A stretch of DNA of 11,491 nt, taken from contig JAITRV010000061.1 in the NCBI GenBank assembly GCA_031288215.1, positions 1 through 11,491 on the forward strand, in the 5' to 3' direction. This DNA is from Spirochaetaceae bacterium (GTDB lineage: Bacteria; Spirochaetota; Spirochaetia; Treponematales; Breznakiellaceae). This document shows positions 6,449-11,491 of the stretch, piece after piece. The notes beneath the pieces are model-generated. The model did no database searches, had not been told where the DNA came from, and saw only the letters and a program-made list of their open reading frames with translations. Position numbers and translations under genes: made by a program. The stretch's first letter is position 1. Each line of letters begins with the position of its first letter.

Positions 6449-7096
6449 ATGAAAGTCTTCTGCCGCTACTGCCCCCAGGGGTTCAGTAACTGTTATATTC
6501 TGGGTACCGAATTCGACACGGATTCCGGCGCGGCGGAGATCCGGGAGGCCATCCTCATCGATCCCGGGACGATGGATGAAGCCATCCTCGATTTTATCGA
6601 AAAGAACAGCTATCAGGTACGGGGGGTATTCATTACCCACGATCACCGGAACCACGTCCGGGGGCTGCGTACCCTGGAACGGATCTACCATACGGAGGTC
6701 TATGCGGTCAACCATTCCATCCGGGAGCAGCGGACCCTCATGGTCCGGGACGGGGATATCCTGCAGGTCGGGCCCTTCCGCCTTGAGGTTATCTCGGTCC
6801 CCGGCCATTCCGCGGATTCGGCGATCTTCAAGATCGACCGGCTCCTCTTTACCGGGGACGCCCTGAGCGCCGGGCTGCTGGGGACCACCTCGAGCTTTTA
6901 CGGGGCCGCGGTGCAGATGGCGGCCCTGCGGGGCAAGATCCTCTCCCTGCCCGGGGATTACGTGGTATTACCCGGCCACGGCCCCCCTTCGACCCTGGAG
7001 GCGGAACGGCGCTTTAACCTGGGGATTCAGCTTTTTGAACAGAACAAAAAGCCGAAATCCGCCTTTACCTTTGAATTTCTGGAAGGATCCGGCTGA
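6449..7096 (+). CDS. Metallo-beta-lactamase-fold hydrolase (glyoxalase II-like)
   Basis: A 215-residue protein with all five metal-site segments of the family: THDHRNH at 63-69, PGHS with His120, GDA with Asp137, and LPGHG with His177. In the first motif (normally HxHxDH) the Asp is replaced by Asn68 (codon AAC at 6650-6652), while His64, His66 and His69 are kept. Asp there is a ligand of the second metal, so the site may hold one metal or bind differently. The size suits a small glyoxalase II-like thioester hydrolase, but the substrate is not known. Its ATG directly follows the TAG of the pentapeptide gene, with GGAGGG inside that gene's end as ribosome binding site. Its 3' end overlaps the convergent lipoprotein gene by 32 bases. 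Confidence 0.93.
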   Translation: MKVFCRYCPQGFSNCYILGTEFDTDSGAAEIREAILIDPGTMDEAILDFIEKNSYQVRGVFITHDHRNHVRGLRTLERIYHTEVYAVNHSIREQRTLMVRDGDILQVGPFRLEVISVPGHSADSAIFKIDRLLFTGDALSAGLLGTTSSFYGAAVQMAALRGKILSLPGDYVVLPGHGPPSTLEAERRFNLGIQLFEQNKKPKSAFTFEFLEGSG

Positions 7097-8864
7097 CCCT
7101 GCCCGCGGCAAGGCCCCAGCGCCGGTTGACATAGGCCGAAAGGGCCTCCGCTTCCCGGGAGAAGGCCCGGACGAGGTCGGGCCAGGTCCCGGCGGCTTCG
7201 TCCCGGGGAGGTAAAACCGTCCGGCGCCAGGAGCTCTCGTAGATCCGCCCCGCCAGGGTTCCCCCAAAATAGAAGCCGGCCTGGGACGCGGCCTGCTGGA
7301 TGCAGTGGGCCATATATTCGTTTATCACCAGGTAGGAATCCTTGGTATTGTACCCCTGATAGTCGAAGTAGGAGAGGATGAAACGCCGCGCCGGCGCTTC
7401 CAGTTCCCTCCAGCGGCGGCGGCAGAATTCCTGAAAATCCTCGTCGATAAAAAAGAGCCCGTGGAATCCCTCGTGGGCCATGAAACGGCTTCGCAGGTAA
7501 TCCGGCGACTCCCGGGACAGGGAAAGCACCGCCCCCGCGCCGGCTCTGATGGTTCCCCCAAGGGACTGCTCCAGGATGCCCGCCTCCAGGAGGATCTCCC
7601 CCAGCTCCTGTTCTTCCGTGGTGAGGGGGAAACGGTCCTTCCGGGCCGTTTCAAAAAAGGCGGCCAGATCCTCCGCCCGGTAATCGTGGGCATTCCAGCC
7701 CCGCAGGTCCGCCATCTCCTGGTCCGTCATGAGCCGGCCGGTATAGCCGGTCTTTTCCACAAAAAAGGCGAGGCGCTTGAAGATCCGGTCCTGGACCGCC
7801 AGGTCCGCGGTATCGAAGATCAGGATCGAGGGAAAGCGGTCCCAGCGGAACACCTCATAGCGCCGGTCCCGCCACCGCTCCTGGTCGTAATCCAGGATGA
7901 GCCCCGGGTCCGCGGGGATTGCCTGGGGGAAGGACCGCTCCGGGGGCCGCACCAGTTGGACCGCCGTAAGGTCCTCCCCCCCGGTGATGATGATGGGGGA
8001 AGGGAACGGGGGGAACGCCTCGGCGGGGAGGAAATACCACCCCGGCCCGAAGCCCCCGGGGTATTCGTAGCGGGCCCCTCCGGTTGCCACCGCGGAAGCG
8101 CGGGCCGTCCCGCCGCCTCCCTGGAGGAAGAGGTCCCAGCCCCCGGACCCGGCGTATTGGGGCAGGGGGTCGATCCGCACCGGCCCGCCGCGGCCGCTGT
8201 CCATATCGGCGGACACGAAGGGGGTGGCCCGCAGGAAAAGCGGCGGGTCCCGCGGCGGGCTCCCCCGTTCCAGGACAAAGCCGTACCACCGGGGGATGAT
8301 CCTGATGGCGGTCACCTCGAAGGCAAGGCCGTCGTCCCAAGGGGGGACGGCCTCGCCCGCCGGGGCTTCGCAGCTTATGGTGAAGCGATCGAGCCGGGAG
8401 GCGGGCAGGGGCGCGCCGTAGGCGATGCCCTGGGGCAGGCTCTCCAGCCCCAGGAAGGAGCCGTCCCAGGGCAATTCCCAGGCCGCCTCCCGGTCGATCC
8501 GGAGCACCAGCCGGTACGCGGCCCGCAGGGCGTAAAAGGCCGCGGGGTTTGAACCGGCCGGGATATCCCCGCCCGCGTAGGCCGCGTCCTCCCGGTCCCG
8601 GCGGACGATGCGGTAGGCGATCTCCAGGGAGGCATCGAAGGGGAGAAAGAGGGGGTCCTGAAAGGAATATTCCAGCGGGACCGGCTTCCCCAGGGGGATG
8701 ATCCCCTCCCGGGAAGCCTTGGAATGGGCGTACAGGCGGCCGTCGAAGGCCGCGGCGGTTTCGGTTTCCGGGGGGAAAAAGGGAAAAACCGGCTCCTCCC
8801 GGTACTCACAGGCGCCTCCGGTCAGGGAAAGCCAGAGGCACAGGAGGCCGCACAGGAACTTCAC
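7065..8864 (-). CDS. Predicted lipoprotein with HEGFH zinc-peptidase motif
   Basis: A 599-residue exported protein. It starts with a GTG at 8864 preceded by AGGAG six bases away, the ribosome binding site overlapping the stop of the gene upstream. Residues 1-18 form a short signal peptide and Cys19 in LTGGAC is a likely lipid site; Gly at -3 departs from the strict lipobox but relaxed boxes are known in spirochaetes. The N-terminal two thirds are unrecognised, rich in Pro, Gly and aromatics, with beta-type patches. Near the C-terminus His464-Glu465-Gly-Phe-His468 matches the HExxH zinc-peptidase motif, and Glu516 in INEYMAH is a candidate third ligand as in gluzincins. A surface or periplasmic peptidase is the best guess. 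It is the second gene of a leftward pair, 9 bases after its partner. Confidence 0.8.
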   Translation of the reverse strand: MKFLCGLLCLWLSLTGGACEYREEPVFPFFPPETETAAAFDGRLYAHSKASREGIIPLGKPVPLEYSFQDPLFLPFDASLEIAYRIVRRDREDAAYAGGDIPAGSNPAAFYALRAAYRLVLRIDREAAWELPWDGSFLGLESLPQGIAYGAPLPASRLDRFTISCEAPAGEAVPPWDDGLAFEVTAIRIIPRWYGFVLERGSPPRDPPLFLRATPFVSADMDSGRGGPVRIDPLPQYAGSGGWDLFLQGGGGTARASAVATGGARYEYPGGFGPGWYFLPAEAFPPFPSPIIITGGEDLTAVQLVRPPERSFPQAIPADPGLILDYDQERWRDRRYEVFRWDRFPSILIFDTADLAVQDRIFKRLAFFVEKTGYTGRLMTDQEMADLRGWNAHDYRAEDLAAFFETARKDRFPLTTEEQELGEILLEAGILEQSLGGTIRAGAGAVLSLSRESPDYLRSRFMAHEGFHGLFFIDEDFQEFCRRRWRELEAPARRFILSYFDYQGYNTKDSYLVINEYMAHCIQQAASQAGFYFGGTLAGRIYESSWRRTVLPPRDEAAGTWPDLVRAFSREAEALSAYVNRRWGLAAGRVSRILPEIQR

Positions 8865-8873
8865 CGGCCGCTC

Positions 8874-9653
8874 CTACAGACCGATGATTCCCCGGGCGAT
8901 GAGCTGGGCCAGGGAATACTTGCGCTCCTGGGTCGATTCGGCATCGCTGCTCAGGAAGGTCTCCAGTTGGGCGGGGAAGGATTCGGGCAGGCTCGGAAGT
9001 TTAAGGACCTGTTTGTAATACCCCCGGTGGGAGGGCTCAAAGCGGTGATTGATACAGAACAGGGTGAGGCAGGCGGTCTTGATAAAGAGCGCGGAGGCGA
9101 TGAGGTAGTGAAAATCATCCCCCTGGTACAGGGCCGCCCCCAGATCGTTTAAAAAATGCTCCATCTTGGACTGATGGGCCTCCCGAATCTGGGTCCAGAA
9201 TTCCTTGTCCAGTTTACCGAGCCGGTCCCGAATATCCTGAATCCACTTGTTGCGGGAAAAGAGAATATCCCCCTGGGCAAGGCGGTAGAATCCGTAGGTC
9301 CCCGAATCCTTGATGAACCAGAGGGAATCCAGCTTGGTATCCGTATAGGAGACCAGTTCGTCGATCTTCCGGGTGGATTTGTATTCCAGCCGTACCGGGA
9401 GCGCCCCGATGAGGAAGCGGTCCTTATCCCCCCGGGTGGAGGTTTCAAAGGCCGCCGCGTCCTCCCCGTATTGCAGGCGGCGTTCCGGGGACTCCGGGAT
9501 GGAACCGGAGTAGAACACGTCCAGGATAAAGGCGTAGTAGGGGTCCAGGGTGTCCGGGGACGCCGCTTCGTTGAGGGTCACGCATTCCACCCCCGGCCAT
9601 TGTGAAAGCACCGAAATAAACCGATCCGCCAGCAGCTTTGTCTTATATTTCAT
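8874..9653 (-). CDS. Uncharacterised protein, possibly nucleotidyltransferase-like
   Basis: A 259-residue cytoplasmic protein without signal peptide or membrane segment. I do not recognise it firmly. The segment LDPYYAFILDVFYSG (residues 36-50), the later LPVRLEYK (85-92) and the helical C-terminal half with FCINHRFEPSHRGYYKQVLKLPSLP recall DUF4037-type nucleotidyltransferase-fold proteins, but the classic GSxxxG...DxD signature is absent, so this is a weak analogy. The ATG at 9653 has AAGGA about 8 bases upstream. It leads a two-gene leftward unit with the HEGFH lipoprotein, whose ribosome binding site overlaps its stop codon, suggesting translational coupling. A weak promoter (TTTCCA, 16 bases, TAGAAT) may lie upstream, overlapping the start of the divergent gene. 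Confidence 0.82.
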   Translation of the reverse strand: MKYKTKLLADRFISVLSQWPGVECVTLNEAASPDTLDPYYAFILDVFYSGSIPESPERRLQYGEDAAAFETSTRGDKDRFLIGALPVRLEYKSTRKIDELVSYTDTKLDSLWFIKDSGTYGFYRLAQGDILFSRNKWIQDIRDRLGKLDKEFWTQIREAHQSKMEHFLNDLGAALYQGDDFHYLIASALFIKTACLTLFCINHRFEPSHRGYYKQVLKLPSLPESFPAQLETFLSSDAESTQERKYSLAQLIARGIIGL

Positions 9654-9739
9654 GATCTTTTCCTTATGAGTACCGTTCCGTTCATTACCTTTTCCCGCGA
9701 ATGAATTCTATGCCATAATTGTACCATGGAAAGAGAATT

Positions 9740-10357
9740 ATGAAAATACTTTTTCGCGGAATTCCTGAACTCCGTTTCGTGATCCTCCTCCCCCACCGGG
9801 ATACGGGGAAGATCCTCCGGGATTACCGCCGCCGGCTCTTTGCCTCAGGCTTCCCCGGAGCCTTCTCCTTTCCCGCCGCGGCCCCCCTGGCCCTGGTTTC
9901 CCGGCCCTTCACCGCGGAGGAACTCCGGGACCTGGCCCGCGGCCTGCGGCGCTCCGGCACCGAAGCGGGCCGGGACGGGACCTTTACGGCGGGCCCCCCC
10001 GGCGCCCTGCCCTTCCCCCGGGAGGCGTCAGCCTTTGCCGGCCTTTCCCTCTTCGGCCCCACCCTGGACCCGCCCCCTCCGGATGCCGCCGCCTTTCCCG
10101 CCTGCCGCTCCCCCTTTCCGGCCCTGATCCTCTGCGCTTCCCTGGTCCCCGGCGGGGAGGGGGACCTGCTTCGGGAAAAGGCCCCGCCTCCCCGTCCCGG
10201 CGCCCTCTCCTTCCGGGCCGCCGCCGTGGCCAACCTCGTCATCCGGCCCCTGGAAGCCCCCGGCCCGGAGCCGGCCTATTCCTTTGAGTGGAAGACGGGC
10301 CGCCCGTACTGGCTCCCGTCCATACCAGGGAGCAACGGGCGCGTAACCGGTACGTAA
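9740..10357 (+). CDS. Hypothetical protein, perhaps a degenerate 2H/LigT-like fold
   Basis: A 205-residue protein very rich in Ala, Pro, Gly and Arg, with no signal peptide. I chose the ATG at 9740, which has GGAAAGAGA just upstream; a TTG at 9719 adds seven unconvincing residues. The order of elements (RFVILLPHRDTGKILRDYRR, then PLALVSRPFTAEELRDLARGLRR, then FAGLSLFGPTL) resembles a 2'-5' RNA ligase/2H phosphoesterase half-domain pair, in which a strand and helix lead to an HxT motif. Here the HxT positions read ALVS and GLSL, without histidine, so catalysis of that type is not expected. The gene lies 15 bases before the DUF167 gene and is probably co-transcribed with it. Function unknown. 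Confidence 0.72.
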   Translation: MKILFRGIPELRFVILLPHRDTGKILRDYRRRLFASGFPGAFSFPAAAPLALVSRPFTAEELRDLARGLRRSGTEAGRDGTFTAGPPGALPFPREASAFAGLSLFGPTLDPPPPDAAAFPACRSPFPALILCASLVPGGEGDLLREKAPPPRPGALSFRAAAVANLVIRPLEAPGPEPAYSFEWKTGRPYWLPSIPGSNGRVTGT

Positions 10358-10372
10358 GGAGGAATGAGGACG

Positions 10373-10663
10373 ATGGAAACGGTCTACGAGATCCGCGGCG
10401 ATTCCCTGCTCCTCCGCGTCAAGGCGGTTCCCGGCGCCTCCCGGTCGGAATGCGCCGGCGTCAAGGACGGCCGCCTGCGCCTCCGGATCGCCGCCGCGCC
10501 GGAGGACGGCAAGGCCAACGGGGAACTCCGCGCCTTCCTGGCGAAGGCCCTGGGCTGCCCCAAACGGGAAATCCGCCTCCTCTCCGGGGAAAAATCCCGG
10601 CTCAAGACCCTCTCCCTGCCGGCGGCCTCCCGGGAAAAGCTGGAAGCCCTTATCGGCGGCTGA
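10373..10663 (+). CDS. DUF167 (YggU/UPF0235) family protein
   Basis: A small conserved protein of 96 residues. It shows the family hallmarks: VPGAS (19-23), the signature PEDGKAN (43-49) followed by the helix LRAFLAKALG, and LLSGEKSRLKTL (69-79). The family has known structures but no settled function. Two starts compete: ATG 10364 sits only one base after AAGGAGG (10356-10362), too near, whereas ATG 10373 is ten bases away, slightly long but workable; I take the second. The ribosome binding site overlaps the stop codon of the preceding gene, suggesting coupled translation. It is the last high-G+C gene before the compositional break. Confidence 0.93.
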   Translation: METVYEIRGDSLLLRVKAVPGASRSECAGVKDGRLRLRIAAAPEDGKANGELRAFLAKALGCPKREIRLLSGEKSRLKTLSLPAASREKLEALIGG

Positions 10664-10681
10664 GCGGGCAATTTCCCCCGC
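10664..10681 (+). terminator. Stem-loop directly after the DUF167 stop codon
   Basis: GCGGG (10664-10668) pairs with CCCGC (10677-10681) around an 8-base loop immediately after the TGA. No U-run follows, so it is at best a weak or factor-assisted terminator or an mRNA 3' end stabiliser. Confidence 0.3.
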
Positions 10682-10685
10682 GAAG

Positions 10686-10724
10686 CATGTACCGCGGCGT
10701 TAAAAAAGCCGAATGCGTTACATG
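10686..10724. repeat. Imperfect 39-base palindrome in the junction region
   Basis: CATGTA (10686-10691) pairs with TACATG (10719-10724); after one mismatch CGC pairs with GCG, and across a four-base bulge GGC pairs with GCC, leaving the loop GTTAAAAAA. In total 12 pairs. The element lies where the high-G+C backbone gives way to AT-rich DNA. It could be a terminator for the DUF167 unit (TTTTC follows a few bases on), a recombination or insertion-sequence end remnant, or part of a structured RNA. The hexamer GCGTTA occurs twice within it (10697 and 10715). Confidence 0.4.
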
Positions 10725-10857
10725 AGGAAGTTTTCGATATCATACGGCTCGGATGATGAATAGCCTCCCGTACCGGGCGGCCACATCCGTATATCATTGG
10801 ATGGGTCATGGAGTAGTACGGTTAAAAGAACGTGAGGCGTAATGCCTAGCCTGGGTA

Positions 10858-10884
10858 TTGACAAAAATAAAAAGGCAATATAAA
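10858..10884 (+). promoter_or_regulatory. Candidate promoter of the AT-rich gene
   Basis: A perfect -35 box TTGACA (10858-10863) is followed by TATAAA (10879-10884) at 15 bases, or by the poorer TAAATA (10881-10886) at the ideal 17. It lies 46 bases before the ATG at 10930, leaving a short AT-rich leader with AGGGGAA as likely ribosome binding site. The promoter starts where base composition falls, so the gene seems to have brought its own. Confidence 0.55.
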
Positions 10885-10929
10885 TACAAGACATTATATT
10901 TAGAATTATTGTAGGGGAATGCGTTTAAT

Positions 10930-11491
10930 ATGGAAAAGGTAGTAGATAAAGGTATAATATGTTTTTTTGATATTCTTGGTTATCAAAATATTATTAATAA
11001 TAATTCGATATATGAATGTGCAAAAATAATTAAAAATGTATTAATTGGAATGCCAAAGGAAGTTAAAGAAGATGTTTTTAAGTACGTATCACATAATGAA
11101 ACTGTCATGATGAAAACATTTGAAACTATAATTAAAAATAATCTGAATATTATCATGGTATCTGATTCGATGATATTACTTTTTGATATTGACGAAAATA
11201 TTAATTTTGATTATATAATTGTTGTAGCATTGGCATATATAACTAGATTGTTTTCAAAAAGCTTTGAACTTGGTTTTCCCCTGAGAGGATGTGTTGATAT
11301 TGGTCAGTTTTATTATTATGAAAATGTTTTTGCTGGCGACTCTATTGTACGAACATATAATGAATGTAATAAACTTGATTTTTCAGGCGTGGTAATTACT
11401 GACAAAATGCACGAATGTATTGAAAGAGTCAATAAAGGTTTAAAAAAAATATTAGACGAAAGGATTTTTAAATATTTATCTCCCTTAAAAA
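10930..11491 (+). CDS. AT-rich gene, N-terminal part of a nucleotide-cyclase-like protein (runs off the window)
   Basis: An open frame of 187 codons from ATG 10930 with no stop before the edge; an in-frame TAG at 10912 limits the start. The order of motifs is ICFFDILGY with Asp14, MVSDSMILLF with Asp79, then LRGCVDIGQFYYY (118-130) and AGDSIVRTYNECNKLDFSGVVIT. This matches a group of proteins I know only as 'hypothetical' with FDILGF...SDS...RGxIxxGxFY...GxAxVxAYxLE patterns. FDI and SDS occupy the places of the two metal-binding Asp motifs of class III nucleotide cyclases (inference). No signal peptide or membrane segment is seen. Codon use (ATA, AAT, TTA, AGA) and low G+C differ sharply from all other genes here, a sign of transfer. 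Such genes are often found in accessory or defence loci, but the neighbour to the right is not visible. Confidence 0.85.
   Translation, partial: MEKVVDKGIICFFDILGYQNIINNNSIYECAKIIKNVLIGMPKEVKEDVFKYVSHNETVMMKTFETIIKNNLNIIMVSDSMILLFDIDENINFDYIIVVALAYITRLFSKSFELGFPLRGCVDIGQFYYYENVFAGDSIVRTYNECNKLDFSGVVITDKMHECIERVNKGLKKILDERIFKYLSPLK

Noticed and set aside
7305..8552. A 415-codon open frame on the plus strand.
   Set aside because: It is the shadow of the lipoprotein gene: composition is Gly/Pro/Arg-rich with no recognisable domain, while the minus strand frame has a signal peptide, a zinc motif and a ribosome binding site.
10384..10809. A 141-codon minus strand frame reaching into the junction region.
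   Set aside because: Mostly antisense to DUF167, Arg/Ser-rich, with no motif; not supported as a gene.
10686..10850. An integron attC site, suggested by GCGTTA hexamers and hairpins ahead of an AT-rich gene.
   Set aside because: No GTTRRRY box with a matching RYYYAAC partner could be found; the candidates read GTTAAAA and GTTACAT. Only the general hairpin nature is kept.
1..11491. CRISPR arrays, rRNA genes and transposases.
   Set aside because: No regularly spaced repeats, no rRNA-like sequence and no transposase motifs were seen on either strand.

Overview
The window reads as bacterial chromosome of high G+C content (for example 46 of 60 bases are G or C at 10201-10260), densely packed, ending at the right edge in a short stretch of very different DNA (8 of 60 bases are G or C at 10981-11040). 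The organism is not certain. The gene set, a tRNA gene without an encoded CCA end, a relaxed lipobox and several 'orphan' proteins suggest a treponeme-like spirochaete, but this is an impression from protein style, not from a marker gene.

Layout, left to right. (1) 6-1712, + strand: an HD-domain hydrolase and mnmA, the tRNA 2-thiouridylase. (2) 1741-1906, - strand: a tRNA with anticodon CAT (probably elongator Met) with its own promoter, followed by a hairpin that probably terminates it. (3) 1935-4688, - strand: a 917-residue protein with a degenerate P-loop ATPase core and TPR-like helical repeats. (4) 4689-4863: a divergent intergenic region with a palindromic -10 box and three inverted repeats, one of them terminator-like, just ahead of the next gene. 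(5) 4864-7096, + strand: a tight operon of ornithine carbamoyltransferase, a pentapeptide-repeat protein with a Cys/His N-terminal knuckle, and a metallo-beta-lactamase-fold hydrolase with an altered metal motif. (6) 7065-9653, - strand, converging on the previous operon with a 32-base overlap: an uncharacterised (possibly nucleotidyltransferase-like) protein followed by a predicted lipoprotein with an HEGFH zinc-peptidase motif. (7) 9740-10663, + strand: an unrecognised protein resembling a degenerate 2H/LigT fold, and a DUF167 (YggU) protein. (8) 10664-10929: a non-coding, hairpin-rich junction. (9) 10930 to the edge: the N-terminal 187 codons of an AT-rich gene whose product carries a nucleotide-cyclase-like pattern (FDILG, SDS, RGxxxxGxFY) of a kind I associate with accessory and defence loci.

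Most of the window is core metabolism (tRNA modification, arginine metabolism) mixed with lineage-specific proteins. The most interesting part is the right edge, where base composition, codon use and gene type change together, as expected at the border of acquired DNA. The second is the 917-residue protein, whose layout (about 170 residues, then a P-loop domain, then TPRs) matches the cyclase-ATPase-TPR signalling architecture with its catalytic residues apparently lost.
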